From the NCBI GenBank assembly GCA_903887045.1, contig CAISOD010000116.1, positions 1-57,707 on the forward strand: a stretch of 57,707 bases of DNA. Reading direction: 5' to 3'. Positions 44,652 to 57,707 of the stretch are shown piece after piece. A program made the translations under genes and the position numbers. The DNA is from an uncultured Gammaproteobacteria bacterium (lineage in GTDB: Bacteria > Pseudomonadota > Gammaproteobacteria > Pseudomonadales > Pseudohongiellaceae). The stretch's first letter is position 1. Each line of letters starts with the position of its first letter. The notes below the pieces were generated by a model that saw nothing but the letters and a program-made list of their open reading frames with translations, made no database searches and was not told where the DNA came from.

Positions 44652-45119
44652 ATGACTATGATCAAAGCAAACGGCAGCCGGCAGTTTCGCGGCTTCACCC
44701 TGATTGAAATGATGATCACCATCAGCATTGTCGGACTGCTGTTCGCTGTTGCGGTACCCAGTTACAACCAGAGCAAACGCAAGACCCGCCGTTCCGATGC
44801 CGTCGCAGCAGTCTTGGCCATCCAGGTGGCCCAGGAGAATTTCCGTGGCAGTTGCCCTTACTACGCACAGGGGATTGGTAACTCCAATACTTGCGGCGCC
44901 AGTGCCAGTGCCAGCATCGTAAAGGGTGGCACTACCAGCGATCAGGGCCATTACACCATGTGGATTGCTCCCAACTCCGCCACCGGCAATGCCTATCAGA
45001 TCGTTGCTACCGCTACCGGCGACCAAGCCAGTGATACTGGCTGCACCACGCTGACAATTACCTTTAGCGCCACCAATCCGAAAGGTCTCAAGGCTCCCAC
45101 GGACTGCTGGGCGCGCTGA
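44652..45119 (+). CDS. pilE: type IV pilin PilE-like
   Basis: 155 residues. The prepilin site is G/FTLIEMMITISIVGLLFAVAVPSY with Glu at position 5, then a basic cluster KRKTRRSDAV and a PilE C-terminal disulfide pair (DTGCTTLTITF...TDCWAR). Size and ending match the minor pilin PilE of the fimU-pilVWXY1Y2E operons. ATG 44652 is preferred; ATG 44658 is two codons on. It is 31 bases after the PilV-like stop. The 60 bases before the convergent GspH gene hold no convincing terminator. Confidence 0.88.
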   Translation: MTMIKANGSRQFRGFTLIEMMITISIVGLLFAVAVPSYNQSKRKTRRSDAVAAVLAIQVAQENFRGSCPYYAQGIGNSNTCGASASASIVKGGTTSDQGHYTMWIAPNSATGNAYQIVATATGDQASDTGCTTLTITFSATNPKGLKAPTDCWAR

Positions 45120-45179
45120 GTGTGGGGCGTTCTCACCCCTCCTTTGTTTCCCCTTGCCTGATAATTGCCTTTGTCGTTC

Positions 45180-45743
45180 CTATTGGCAGAGCAGTGGTTT
45201 GCCTTGACTGTTTTCCATGATGCCATCCTTGTCGGTATCGCGCGCGTGGCGGGCGCGCCCCGTGACATTGATGATCAACTGGCGCGCCAGCGTGGGATCG
45301 CCATTGGTCGGGCAGAAGGTAAAATTGCCATTCTGGCTGTTGGTCGCACCGCGCGGCGTCAGTTGCAGGTACTGCCGGTTGCGGAATGAATTGAAGTTCA
45401 GGCTGCCCGCTGCCTTGGGCGCGTCGTTGCGGAACAAGAGGCGGTCGTTGTCATTGATGATGCGGTCGGCGTTGGCATCGGTGAACACTATGCTGCCTTG
45501 TTCCCATCGACCCAGACAGTGTTGGCCGTCGCTGCTGCGGCAGAATGTGACCATGACGTTTTCTGCTACGGCGGCTGCACGTGCCAGGGTGATGGAGGCA
45601 GCCAATTCTTGCATGGAGTCGTCGATATCGTGCCGCAGGCGGGTCTGGCCGAAGAATGGCCCGTCTGTCTGCATCAACAGCAGTGCAATGATGGACAGAC
45701 AGATCAGCAGTTCAATGAGTGAGAAGCCCGTAGAATGTTTCAT
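45180..45743 (-). CDS. GspH/FimT-family pseudopilin
   Basis: 187 residues. Prepilin site G/FSLIELLICLSIIALLL with Glu at position 5, then the GspH motif ASITLARAAAVAENVMVTFCRS and a long strand-rich C-terminal part with Cys. It is on the opposite strand from the five pilin genes, facing them, and divergent from ribD. AGGAGG at 45750-45755 (complement) is a strong ribosome site. It may be an alternative FimU/FimT used by the same pilus, expressed separately. Confidence 0.82.
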   Translation of the reverse strand: MKHSTGFSLIELLICLSIIALLLMQTDGPFFGQTRLRHDIDDSMQELAASITLARAAAVAENVMVTFCRSSDGQHCLGRWEQGSIVFTDANADRIINDNDRLLFRNDAPKAAGSLNFNSFRNRQYLQLTPRGATNSQNGNFTFCPTNGDPTLARQLIINVTGRARHARDTDKDGIMENSQGKPLLCQ

Positions 45744-45828
45744 GCCGACACCTCCTTGTGTACGGATGCAACGTGCGCAAATGCAACCATGGCTGCGGAA
45801 ACAGCGCAGTCAGTAAAGTACAGGTCTG

Positions 45829-46971
45829 ATGGTTTTGCAAAATTATTCCCTTCCAAGCATGACTGATGAGTACAACCTGCGGCATTGCCTGCTGCTTGCC
45901 GAAGCGGGGCGGTACAGTTGTCGGCCGAATCCGGTGGTTGGCTGCGTTATCGTGAAAGATGGCGCGATCGTCGGCGAAGGCTGGCATCACGTGGCCGGGC
46001 AGGCGCATGCTGAAGTACTTGCGTTGCAGCAGGCTGGCGACCTCGCGCGAGGGGCAACAGTGTATGTGTCGCTCGAACCGTGCGTGCATCACGGCCGCAC
46101 CGGCCCGTGCACAGAAGCACTGCTGCACGCCGGTATTGCGCGACTGGTTTACGCAATGGAAGATCCCAATCCGCTGGTGGCCGGCAAAGGGCTTGCGCGT
46201 TTGCGCGAAGCTGGCGTGGTGGTGGATGGCCCGGTGCTGCAGGCCGAGGCCGCAGCGCTCAACCCCGGTTTCAGCAAGCGCATGACAAGAGGCTTGCCCT
46301 ATGTGCGCTGCAAGGTCGGCATGAGTCTCGATGGGCGCACGGCGATGGCAAGTGGTGAAAGTCAGTGGATCACCGGCGCTGCCGCCCGCCACGAAGTGCA
46401 TCAGTGGCGGGCCCGCAGTTGCGCGATTCTCACTGGCATCGGTACGCTGCTGCATGACGATCCGGCTCTGACAGCAAGGCTCGACAACTACAACGGTCTG
46501 CAACCGCTGCGCGTGATTGCCGACACCGAAGGTCGCACGCCGCCTGCGGCACAAACGCTGCAACTGCCGGGAAAGGTAGTGTTGGCCTGCGGCCCTGATG
46601 CAGCGGCATACCTGCAACAGCATGAGGTATGCGGCAGTGGCTTGCAGGCCGACTGCACAGTCATGCCGGTGCCGCTGCTGAACGGCAAATTGAACCTGAA
46701 AACGCTGCTGCAGCAGCTCGCCAGCGACTGGCAGTGCAACGAAGTGTGGGTGGAAGCCGGACCTACGCTGGTCGGCGCGCTGCTGCAGGCTGGCCTGGTG
46801 GATGAACTGGTTACCTATATTGCCCCTGCATTGCTGGGGGAAAGGGCGCGGCCACTGGCGACATTGCCGGGGCTGGACCGACTGGCCGACAAGGTATCGT
46901 TGCACTTCGTTGATGTCGCAATGGTGGGTGAAGACTGTAGAATCCGCTCCCTTGTTCTGCCGCGGGCCTGA
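45829..46971 (+). CDS. ribD: riboflavin biosynthesis bifunctional deaminase/reductase
   Basis: 380 residues. The N-terminal deaminase domain carries zinc ligands in AHAEVLAL and EPCVHHGRTGPC. The C-terminal reductase domain begins near residue 150 (RCKVGMSLDGRTAMASGESQWITG). It does the second and third steps of riboflavin synthesis. ATG 45829 is used; ATG 45859 (MTDEYN) would shorten it by ten residues and is also plausible. It opens the rib-nus-thi-pgp operon and is separated from nrdR by the pilin genes. Confidence 0.94.
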   Translation: MVLQNYSLPSMTDEYNLRHCLLLAEAGRYSCRPNPVVGCVIVKDGAIVGEGWHHVAGQAHAEVLALQQAGDLARGATVYVSLEPCVHHGRTGPCTEALLHAGIARLVYAMEDPNPLVAGKGLARLREAGVVVDGPVLQAEAAALNPGFSKRMTRGLPYVRCKVGMSLDGRTAMASGESQWITGAAARHEVHQWRARSCAILTGIGTLLHDDPALTARLDNYNGLQPLRVIADTEGRTPPAAQTLQLPGKVVLACGPDAAAYLQQHEVCGSGLQADCTVMPVPLLNGKLNLKTLLQQLASDWQCNEVWVEAGPTLVGALLQAGLVDELVTYIAPALLGERARPLATLPGLDRLADKVSLHFVDVAMVGEDCRIRSLVLPRA

Positions 46972-46985
46972 AAGCCCTTTCCTCC

Positions 46986-47699
46986 ATGTTTACCGGCATT
47001 ATCGCAACCACTGGCAGCATCGCCCGGATCCAGGTCGTCAATGGCGACTGGCGCTTGACCGTGCGCAGCGATGCACTCGATCTGACTGGCGTACAACTCG
47101 GCGATTCGATTGCGGTAAGTGGTGTGTGTCTTACTGCCGTGCAGCTGGGTGAACACAGCTTCAGTGCCGATGTGTCGCGCGAGACGCTGGCAGTCACCAC
47201 TTTGCAGCACTGGCGCGAAGGTGATCTCGTCAATCTGGAGCTGGCGCTGCAGCCACAGAGCAGGCTTGGCGGTCATATCGTCAGCGGCCACGTTGATGGC
47301 ATCGGTGAGCTGGTCAGCCGCACGCCGGATGCACGCAGCGAGCGACTGACGTTTCGCGTTCCGACCGGAATTGCGCGCTACATTGCGCAGAAGGGCTCGG
47401 TATGTCTTGATGGGGTCAGCCTTACAGTCAACGCCGTTAACGGCAATGAATTCGGCGTCAACATCATTCCGCACACGGCTGAGCGCACCACGATGCATTT
47501 GTTCAAACCGGGCCGCAAAGTGAACGTGGAAGTGGATGTGATTGCGCGCTATCTCGAACGTCTGCTGAGCGGAAGCGTTGCCGACGACGATATGGCGCGA
47601 AGCGCCGCCATAGCCACAGGCGAAGGCGCGCGGAATACCGCCGTAGCGTCCAGCGAAGGCGTACGGAATCTCCTCGCTCGCGCTGGCTTCATCAAGTAG
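46986..47699 (+). CDS. ribE: riboflavin synthase alpha chain
   Basis: 237 residues. Two tandem lumazine-binding repeats ([12 protein letters not shown]... and [15 protein letters not shown]...) and the conserved [12 protein letters not shown]. It dismutates two lumazine molecules to riboflavin. Typical enzymes are 200-220 residues; the last 25-30 residues here ([24 protein letters not shown]) are an extra Ala/Ser-rich tail. A TAGAAT at 46938-46943 within the end of ribD could be an internal promoter. It follows ribD by 14 bases. Confidence 0.93.
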   Translation: MFTGIIATTGSIARIQVVNGDWRLTVRSDALDLTGVQLGDSIAVSGVCLTAVQLGEHSFSADVSRETLAVTTLQHWREGDLVNLELALQPQSRLGGHIVSGHVDGIGELVSRTPDARSERLTFRVPTGIARYIAQKGSVCLDGVSLTVNAVNGNEFGVNIIPHTAERTTMHLFKPGRKVNVEVDVIARYLERLLSGSVADDDMARSAAIATGEGARNTAVASSEGVRNLLARAGFIK

Positions 47700-47708
47700 G
47701 AATCATTC

Positions 47709-48827
47709 ATGGCACTCAACAACATCACCGACATCATCGACGACTTCCGCCAGGGCAAGATCGTCATTCTGATGGACGACGAGGATCGCGAGAACGAAGG
47801 CGATTTGGTGATAGCAGCTGACAAGATTACTGCGGCGGATATCAACTTCATGGCAACGCACGCCCGCGGCCTGATCTGCCTTACATTGACGCAGGACCGC
47901 TGCCGTCAGCTCAACCTGCCATTGATGGTGCAGAGCAGCGCACAACCATTCGGTTGCAATTTCACGATTTCGATCGAGGCCGCCACCGGCGTCACCACCG
48001 GAATTTCCGCCGCTGATCGTGCCCGCACGATACAGGCAGCGGTTGCCGCTGATGCAAAATCGACCGACATCATCATGCCCGGTCACATCTTTCCGGTGAT
48101 GGCGAAGGAAGGCGGCGTGTTGAGTCGTGCCGGTCATACGGAAGCCGGTTGTGATCTGGCGCGACTCGCCGGGCTTGCGCCGGCAGCTGCCATCTGTGAA
48201 GTCATGAACGCTGACGGCACCATGGCGCGCCGACCCGATCTGGAAAAATTCGCGCAGGAACACGGCCTCAAGATCGGCACCATCCAGGATCTGATCCACT
48301 ACCGCATTGCCACCGAAAAAACCGTGGAGCGCACGCACCAGTACCGCTTGCCGACTCTCGATGGCGAGTGGGACGTGTACTGCTACAGGGATCTCTACAA
48401 GGAAGGCAATCTGACTCATCTGGCCTTGGTGAAAGGCACCATCAAACCGGACGAACCGGTGCTGGCGCGGGTACTGACCACTGACACGTTGCGTGACCTG
48501 CTGGGCGTGGCCAATCCGCTGCGGCCATCCTGGTCGCTGCATCAGTCAATGGAGCGCATCAATCAGGAGGGCAAGGGCGTCGTGGTACTATTGGCCAACG
48601 AACGCGCGAACGGCGATGTCACCGAACAGCTGGAACGATTCACAGCGTTGACGGAAGGCCGCACGCCACAACCAGCGCCGCGTGGCAGCTTTCTGACCGT
48701 CGGTACTGGCTCGCAGATCTTGCGTGATGTCGGAGTCGGCAAGATGCGGTTGATGAGCTACCCGACCAAGTACGCCATCTCCGGTTTCGATCTCGAAGTA
48801 GTCGAATACATCCCGGCTGGCAACTAG
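47709..48827 (+). CDS. ribB: 3,4-dihydroxy-2-butanone 4-phosphate synthase with degenerate GTP-cyclohydrolase II domain (RibBX)
   Basis: 372 residues. The N-terminal DHBP synthase (1-205) is intact, with [12 protein letters not shown] and [14 protein letters not shown]. The C-terminal RibA-like domain keeps the length but lacks the zinc cysteines of GTP cyclohydrolase II: the expected HSECLTGD...RCDCG region reads [17 protein letters not shown]. This is the RibBX form reported in some Gammaproteobacteria, where the second domain is non-catalytic. A separate ribA should then exist elsewhere. It is ten bases after ribE. Confidence 0.9.
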   Translation: MALNNITDIIDDFRQGKIVILMDDEDRENEGDLVIAADKITAADINFMATHARGLICLTLTQDRCRQLNLPLMVQSSAQPFGCNFTISIEAATGVTTGISAADRARTIQAAVAADAKSTDIIMPGHIFPVMAKEGGVLSRAGHTEAGCDLARLAGLAPAAAICEVMNADGTMARRPDLEKFAQEHGLKIGTIQDLIHYRIATEKTVERTHQYRLPTLDGEWDVYCYRDLYKEGNLTHLALVKGTIKPDEPVLARVLTTDTLRDLLGVANPLRPSWSLHQSMERINQEGKGVVVLLANERANGDVTEQLERFTALTEGRTPQPAPRGSFLTVGTGSQILRDVGVGKMRLMSYPTKYAISGFDLEVVEYIPAGN

Positions 48828-48875
48828 ACCCTATCCGCAGTTTTTACAGATCATCAGACAGACAAGACTTATCCC

Positions 48876-49352
48876 ATGAGCAACATAAGAACCCTTGAAG
48901 GCGACTTCAGCCCCACCAATGCCAGCTATGTGCTGGTGGTAGCCCGCTTCAACAGCTTCATTGTCGACAGCTTGCAGGCCGGTGCCATCGACGCCCTCGT
49001 GCGTCATGGCGTAGCGGAAAAGAACATCACCGTGGTCAAAGTGCCGGGTGCGTTTGAATTGCCACTGGTGGCGCAAAAGCTGGCGGCGTCGAAAAAATTC
49101 GATGCGATCATCGCGCTCGGTGCGGTGATCCGTGGCAGCACGCCGCATTTCGATTATGTGGCCGGCGAATGTGCCAAGGGTCTCGGTCAGGTTGGCATGC
49201 AGCAGGATATGCCGGTGGTGTTCGGCGTATTGACAGTTGATAGCATCGAACAAGCCATTGAACGCGCCGGCACCAAGGCAGGCAACAAAGGTTCTGATGC
49301 AGCGCTGACGGCAATCGAGCTTGTCAGCCTGCTGCGCAAGCTGGACAGCTGA
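48876..49352 (+). CDS. ribH: 6,7-dimethyl-8-ribityllumazine synthase
   Basis: 158 residues. [21 protein letters not shown], the conserved [29 protein letters not shown] with the catalytic His, and [16 protein letters not shown] are all lumazine synthase signatures. It joins the ribBX product with the ribD product. It precedes nusB by four bases. Confidence 0.95.
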   Translation: MSNIRTLEGDFSPTNASYVLVVARFNSFIVDSLQAGAIDALVRHGVAEKNITVVKVPGAFELPLVAQKLAASKKFDAIIALGAVIRGSTPHFDYVAGECAKGLGQVGMQQDMPVVFGVLTVDSIEQAIERAGTKAGNKGSDAALTAIELVSLLRKLDS

Positions 49353-49356
49353 CACA

Positions 49357-49824
49357 ATGAGCAATGTCGGCAATAACGCCAGCAAGGGCGGCAGCAAGAC
49401 AGGTATTGCAGTCGCCCAGCGCAAACGTGCGCGCGACTTGTTGGTACAGGCCTTGTATCAATGGCAGCTCGGCGGTGCCGACGCCAAAGATGTGGAAGCC
49501 GAGTTCCGCGCCGACAATGGCCGCAAGACCGACTGGGAATTTTTCCACGATGCCCTCAGCTATATCGCCGGGCACGTAGCCGAGGTTGATCAATCGTTCG
49601 CGCTGTACCTCGACCGGGATCTCAAACAACTTGATCCAATCGAGACCGGTATCCTGCGGCTCGGACTGTATGAACTCGGCCAGCGCATTGATGTGCCGTA
49701 CCGGGTTGTGATCAACGAGTATGTTGATCTGGCCAAGAAGTACGGCGCCAGCGAAAGCCACAAGTTCATCAACGGCGTGCTCGACAAAGCAGCCCGCAAA
49801 TTCCGCGCGATCGAGCGCGCCTGA
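49357..49824 (+). CDS. nusB: transcription antitermination factor NusB
   Basis: 155 residues, all-helical, with RKRARDLLVQALYQWQL near the N-terminus, LDPIETGILRLGLYEL, and INEYVDLAKKYGASESHKFINGVLDKAA near the end. It binds boxA RNA with NusE (S10) during rRNA antitermination. The N-terminal 20 residues (SNVGNNASKGGSKTG) are an unordered Gly/Ser extension. Its place after ribH is the classical order. Confidence 0.95.
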   Translation: MSNVGNNASKGGSKTGIAVAQRKRARDLLVQALYQWQLGGADAKDVEAEFRADNGRKTDWEFFHDALSYIAGHVAEVDQSFALYLDRDLKQLDPIETGILRLGLYELGQRIDVPYRVVINEYVDLAKKYGASESHKFINGVLDKAARKFRAIERA

Positions 49825-49847
49825 GTCCTTCCAGTGGAGGCAGCATC

Positions 49848-50837
49848 ATGGCTCTCTCCGAATTCGATGTAATTGCCCGTTATTTCCAGCGCAAAGGCCT
49901 CGCCGCCGACCCTGCATCACAGCGCAATGTTGCACTCGGCATTGGTGATGATTGCGCGCTACTGAATGTGCCGCGTGGCAAGCAATTGGCTGTGTCGATG
50001 GACGTACTGGTAGCGGGCGTGCATTTCCCCCTTGATGCTGATCCCGGGCTTATCGCCTATCGTGCGCTGGCGGTGAATCTCAGCGATCTTGCCGCGATGG
50101 GTGCGCAGCCACTGTGCTTTACGCTGGGGCTGACGATGCCGCACGCGGAGGCGGCATGGCTGGAAAACTTCTCGTTGGGCCTGCGTGAATGTGCACAGCA
50201 ATATGGTTGCCCGCTCGCCGGCGGCAATCTGGCGCGCGGTCCGTTGCAGATCGCAATCCAGGTGCAAGGCCTGGTGCCTGCGGGCACTGCGTTGCTCCGC
50301 AGTGGGGCCAAGCCAAAGCACGATGTCTATTTGTCGGGCATGACAGGTCGCGCCGGCCTGACACTGGAATGGTGGGCGGGCAAGTGCGCCGATGGTTTTA
50401 CCGATGCCCAGCGCGAAGAATTGCTCGCTGCCTATTACCGCCCCGAGCCACGACTTGAGTTGGGGCAGGCACTGCGCGGTATCGCATCATCGGCCCAGGA
50501 TGTTTCGGATGGTCTGTTGGCCGATCTGGGGCACATTGCGCGCGCCAGCAACGTTTCTATCACGCTCGACATTACCAGGATCCCGGTATCCGGGCTTTTG
50601 ACCTCCCGGCATTCGTCGACCGGAGTGTTCCGACTTGCGCTGACCGCAGGCGATGATTACGAGTTGGTGTTTACTGCCCCTGCCGGCAAGAAGAAGGCCG
50701 TGGCGGCGGCTGCTGCCAAGGTTGGCGTGAAAGTGACTCGCATCGGCCGGGTGGACAAGGGCGCGGGCGTCGTGGTGCTGGACCCGTCCGGCATGCCAAT
50801 GGAATTCAATGGAGCCGGTTATGCCCACTTCTCCTGA
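49848..50837 (+). CDS. thiL: thiamine-monophosphate kinase
   Basis: 329 residues. It begins SEFDVIARYFQRKG, then GIGDDCALLNVPRGKQLAVSMDVLVAGVHF, SDLAAMGAQPLCFTLGL, and later QDVSDGLLADLGHIARAS and AGDDYELVF. These are the ATP/Mg-binding motifs of ThiL, which makes thiamine diphosphate. It is 23 bases after nusB with GGAGG before the ATG, and it overlaps the next gene. Confidence 0.95.
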   Translation: MALSEFDVIARYFQRKGLAADPASQRNVALGIGDDCALLNVPRGKQLAVSMDVLVAGVHFPLDADPGLIAYRALAVNLSDLAAMGAQPLCFTLGLTMPHAEAAWLENFSLGLRECAQQYGCPLAGGNLARGPLQIAIQVQGLVPAGTALLRSGAKPKHDVYLSGMTGRAGLTLEWWAGKCADGFTDAQREELLAAYYRPEPRLELGQALRGIASSAQDVSDGLLADLGHIARASNVSITLDITRIPVSGLLTSRHSSTGVFRLALTAGDDYELVFTAPAGKKKAVAAAAAKVGVKVTRIGRVDKGAGVVVLDPSGMPMEFNGAGYAHFS

Positions 50838-51315
50838 GTTTGCTCGTACGGTGCTGCGCAACCCTGTGCATCTGCTGGCTTTCGGTTTTGGCAGCGGATT
50901 GGCTCCCAAAGCGCCTGGCACCTTCGGCACGTTGGCGGCGGTACCGCTCTATCTGCTGCTGGCGCAATTGCCGCTGCCCTTGTATCTGCTGGTTTTGGTG
51001 CTGGCGTTCGCCATTGGTATCTGGATTTGCGATAAAACCGCGCGCGATCTGGGTGTGCACGATCATGGCGGAATCGTGTGGGACGAATTTGTCGGCTTCT
51101 GGCTGACGATGCTGGTGGCGCCACCCGGTTGGCCCTGGGTGGTGGCGGGTTTCGTATTGTTCCGTTTGTTCGATATCGTCAAACCGTTTCCGATCAATTG
51201 GCTTGATCGCCATATCAAGGGCGGACTTGGCATCATGCTGGACGATGCGCTGGCCGGCAGCTTTGCCTGGCTTTGTCTGCAACTGCTGTACCTTGCACTG
51301 GCGGTACATCGCTAG
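50821..51315 (+). CDS. pgpA: phosphatidylglycerophosphatase A
   Basis: 164 residues. LLAFGFGSGLAPKAPGTFGTLAAVPL at the start, the active-site region GGIVWDEFVGFWLTML, FRLFDIVKPFPINWLD and GIMLDDALAG. It is an inner-membrane enzyme that dephosphorylates PGP. ATG 50821 has GGAG nine bases before it inside thiL; an upstream ATG 50809 is less likely. Confidence 0.93.
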   Translation: MPTSPEFARTVLRNPVHLLAFGFGSGLAPKAPGTFGTLAAVPLYLLLAQLPLPLYLLVLVLAFAIGIWICDKTARDLGVHDHGGIVWDEFVGFWLTMLVAPPGWPWVVAGFVLFRLFDIVKPFPINWLDRHIKGGLGIMLDDALAGSFAWLCLQLLYLALAVHR

Positions 51316-51361
51316 CTCAGCCGGCTGCCAGATTTGTACTCTCGCCTCCATTCGCCTCGGG

Positions 51362-54189
<2,828 letters not shown>

Positions 54190-54375
54190 TCCTGGGTCGG
54201 CGTCAGGGGCGGGAGTGATGCCCTGATTGAGGGGGGTTCTGGCAGCCTGCTTGCAGATATTCTGAGGCAGTTGCGGTAATCCCTGGTAGTCGAAGTGTGC
54301 TGCTCCTTGCACGGCGGGGAAACACCCTATTACTCAACGCGGAAAATGGTCTAAGTGCTTGTTTTTGCAAGGTAA

Positions 54376-54389
54376 GAACCGTATGGTTC
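54376..54389 (+). promoter_or_regulatory. inverted repeat upstream of the LigM-type gene promoter
   Basis: GAACCGTATGGTTC at 54376-54389 has five-base arms around GTAT. CTTG(TTTTTG)CAAG at 54358-54371 is a second small inverted repeat beside it. Both are just upstream of the -35, where an activator would bind. The GGTTC/GAACC arms recall the GTTCG half-sites of the catabolic island but are not identical. Confidence 0.4.
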
Positions 54390-54395
54390 GGCACA

Positions 54396-55864
<1,469 letters not shown>

Positions 55865-55902
55865 GTCGTTACCGACTTCTTGCGACGCAAGACAAGCAGT
55901 AA

Positions 55903-55936
55903 AAAAAGCCCGGCTTCTGCCGGGCTTTTTGTTTTT
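55903..55936 (+). terminator. strong rho-independent terminator of the LigM-type gene
   Basis: AAAAAGCCCGGC at 55903-55914 pairs with GCCGGGCTTTTT at 55919-55930 around a four-base loop, then GTTTTTT follows. The hairpin is 38 bases after the ligM stop and 37 before tex. Confidence 0.92.
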
Positions 55937-55966
55937 TCATGTACAGCATCGAAGCAGAAGCACTGA

Positions 55967-57707
55967 ATGAATATCACCCTCAAGATCGCGCAAGAACTCT
56001 CTGTCAAACCAGTGCAAGTTGAAGCGGCCGTCCAGTTACTGGATGAGGGTTCTACCGTTCCGTTCATTGCCCGTTATCGCAAAGAAGTCACTGGTGGTCT
56101 GGATGATCTGCAGTTGCGTGATCTGGAAGTGCGTTTGCGTTACCTGCGGGAGATGGAAGAAAGGCGGGTCAGCATTGTTGCCAGTATTACCGAGCAGCAG
56201 AAGCTGACCCCGGAGCTTGAAAAGCAGATACGCACTGCCGAAACCAAGACAGAGCTGGAAGACATTTATCTTCCCTACAAACCCAAGCGGCGCACCAAGG
56301 GGATGATCGCGATCGAAGCGGGTCTTGAGCCACTGGCCGATCAGCTTTTTGCTGATCGCTCGCTGAAGCCGGATGAGCTCGCTCTGCAATACATCAGTGC
56401 CGACAAAGGTGTGCCTGATATCAAGGCAGCGCTTGAAGGTGCCAGGTATATCTTGATGGAGCGCTTTGGTGACGATGCTGCTCTCGCAGGTAAGTTGCGG
56501 ACGTTCTTGTGGGAAGCAGGCGAACTGCGCAGCAAGGTGCTGGAAGGAAAAGAAACCGAGGCGGAGAAATTCCGTGACTATTTCGATTACAGCGAGATGC
56601 TCAACAAGGTGCCCTCGCACCGCGCGCTTGCGGTCTTCCGCGGTCGTAACGAAAGCTTTCTGCATGTGGTCATTGGTGTCAAGGGTGTCGAGGTCGGACA
56701 ACCGGATCCTTGCGAAGGCATGATTGCTCGCCACTTCGGCATTGAGGACAAAGGACGCGCAGCTGATGCCTGGCTGAAAGAAGTCGTGCGCTGGACCTGG
56801 AAAGTGAAATTGCTGTTGCGCATGGAAACTGATCTGCTCGGGCAATTGCGTGAGCAGAGCGACGAGGAAGCGATTCGGGTATTTGCGGCCAATCTCAAGG
56901 CAATCCTGCTCGCAGCGCCTGCAGGCCCCAAAACGATACTCGGGCTTGATCCAGGCCTGCGCACAGGGGTGAAGGTTGCTGTTGTTGATCGCACAGGCCA
57001 ATACCTGGAAAACACAACAATCTATCCGCACGTGCCCAAAAACGACTGGGACAGATCAATTGCTGTACTCGCTCATCTGTGTAAAACACATGCGATCGAG
57101 TTGATCAGTATAGGCAACGGTACTGCCTCGCGTGAGACTGACAAATTGGCTGCTGATCTTGCCAAGCGCCATCCCGAACTCAAGTTGAAGCGTATGGTTG
57201 TCAATGAATCAGGTGCTTCTGTTTATTCAGCTTCGGATATTGCGCGCGAAGAGTTTCCTGAGCTTGATGTGTCGATCCGTGGCGCCATTTCGATCGCACG
57301 CCGCTTGCAGGATCCGCTGGCCGAGTTGGTGAAGATCGAGCCGAAGTCGATCGGAGTCGGCCAGTACCAGCACGATGTCAGCCAAGTGAAACTCGGGCAG
57401 AGTCTTGATGCAGTGGTGGAAGATTGCGTGAACGCTGTTGGTGTCGATGTAAACATGGCGTCTGTTGCGCTGTTGCGGCGCGTTTCCGGACTGACGGCAT
57501 CCATTGCCAGCAACATCGTGCAGTTTCGCAACCAGAACGGCGCCTTCCGTTCACGTCAGGATCTGCTGAAAGTGCCACGCCTCGGAGAAAAGTGCTTCGA
57601 GCAGGCCGCCGGCTTCCTGCGCATTATGCAAGGAGATAATCCGCTTGATGCATCGGCAGTGCACCCTGAATCCTACGCAGTAGTAGAAAAAATTGTGTCG
57701 GTGACCA
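55967..57707 (+). CDS. tex: transcription accessory protein Tex, N-terminal part (runs off window)
   Basis: The first 580 codons are in the window with no stop; full Tex is about 770-790 residues. [27 protein letters not shown] near the start and [17 protein letters not shown] (the YqgF-like domain) are diagnostic, and a helix-hairpin-helix segment with [21 protein letters not shown] follows; the S1 domain lies beyond the edge. Tex binds RNA and the elongating polymerase and acts in transcription and stress. The ATG at 55967 begins [11 protein letters not shown]; the ribosome site is weak. Confidence 0.94.
   Translation, partial: MNITLKIAQELSVKPVQVEAAVQLLDEGSTVPFIARYRKEVTGGLDDLQLRDLEVRLRYLREMEERRVSIVASITEQQKLTPELEKQIRTAETKTELEDIYLPYKPKRRTKGMIAIEAGLEPLADQLFADRSLKPDELALQYISADKGVPDIKAALEGARYILMERFGDDAALAGKLRTFLWEAGELRSKVLEGKETEAEKFRDYFDYSEMLNKVPSHRALAVFRGRNESFLHVVIGVKGVEVGQPDPCEGMIARHFGIEDKGRAADAWLKEVVRWTWKVKLLLRMETDLLGQLREQSDEEAIRVFAANLKAILLAAPAGPKTILGLDPGLRTGVKVAVVDRTGQYLENTTIYPHVPKNDWDRSIAVLAHLCKTHAIELISIGNGTASRETDKLAADLAKRHPELKLKRMVVNESGASVYSASDIAREEFPELDVSIRGAISIARRLQDPLAELVKIEPKSIGVGQYQHDVSQVKLGQSLDAVVEDCVNAVGVDVNMASVALLRRVSGLTASIASNIVQFRNQNGAFRSRQDLLKVPRLGEKCFEQAAGFLRIMQGDNPLDASAVHPESYAVVEKIVSVT

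Noticed and set aside
45120..45179. Terminator between pilE and the convergent GspH gene
   Set aside because: GGGG and CCCC runs allow only a four-pair stem with a long loop and no clean T-run.
45744..45828. FMN riboswitch ahead of the riboflavin operon
   Set aside because: The 85-base gap before ribD and the gaps before ribE and ribBX are too short and show none of the conserved RFN stems.
47709..48827. Bifunctional RibBA with GTP-cyclohydrolase activity
   Set aside because: The zinc-binding cysteines and flanking motif of the cyclohydrolase are absent.

Overview
The window looks like chromosome from a free-living, probably aquatic, gammaproteobacterium. The evidence is the housekeeping order nrdR - rib genes - nusB - thiL - pgpA, an argG of the E. 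coli type, EttA, NrdR and Tex, a type IV minor-pilin set, and at least three TonB-dependent receptors. I see no rRNA, tRNA, integrase, transposase or CRISPR array. The genus cannot be fixed from sequence reading alone.

Left part (1-8.5 kb): the tail of a TonB-dependent receptor, then a tight five-gene operon (thermostable-hemolysin-family protein, acyl-CoA/AMP ligase, haem-oxygenase-like diiron protein, short-chain dehydrogenase, TPR protein). A CTTAAG-N5-CTTAAG direct repeat of the PmrA/QseB type lies upstream. Next comes an operon for a PmrA/QseB-type two-component system, a cupredoxin, an FTR1-type permease and an outer-membrane protein. The first operon looks like an uncharacterised pathway for a fatty-acid-derived product.

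Catabolic island (8.5-25.4 kb): a block of exported proteins comes first. It holds three paralogous secreted proteins of unknown function, an MBL-fold hydrolase, a DUF6152 protein, an amidohydrolase lipoprotein and a Tat-exported carboxylesterase, followed by a TonB receptor. Cytoplasmic genes follow: a Rieske protein, a Dabb protein, beta-ketoadipyl-CoA thiolase, a fused beta-ketoadipate CoA-transferase, an IclR-type regulator, two-subunit hydroquinone 1,2-dioxygenase and maleylacetate reductase. Together they could take an imported aromatic precursor through hydroquinone and beta-ketoadipate to succinyl-CoA and acetyl-CoA. The 4-hydroxymuconic semialdehyde dehydrogenase is missing from the block. 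Two operators with the same architecture, one at each end of the island, suggest one PcaU/PcaR-like regulator for the whole.

Middle (25.6-39.9 kb): two nucleotide-sugar dehydrogenases, a PQQ alcohol dehydrogenase with a cytochrome c domain and its neighbouring TonB receptor, a diguanylate cyclase, a lambda-P-like protein, a ZntB/CorA transporter, ettA, glyA and nrdR.

Right part (40-57.7 kb): a minor-pilin operon (FimU/GspH, PilW, PilX, a 660-residue PilV-like pilin, PilE, and a convergent GspH) sits between nrdR and ribD. It has no pilY1. The riboflavin operon ribD-ribE-ribBX-ribH-nusB-thiL-pgpA follows, then argG with an overlapping aldehyde dehydrogenase, a separately transcribed LigM-type tetrahydrofolate-dependent aryl O-demethylase, and the start of tex. 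The LigM gene, the hydroquinone/ketoadipate genes and the PQQ dehydrogenase together point to growth on plant- or lignin-derived methoxylated aromatics.
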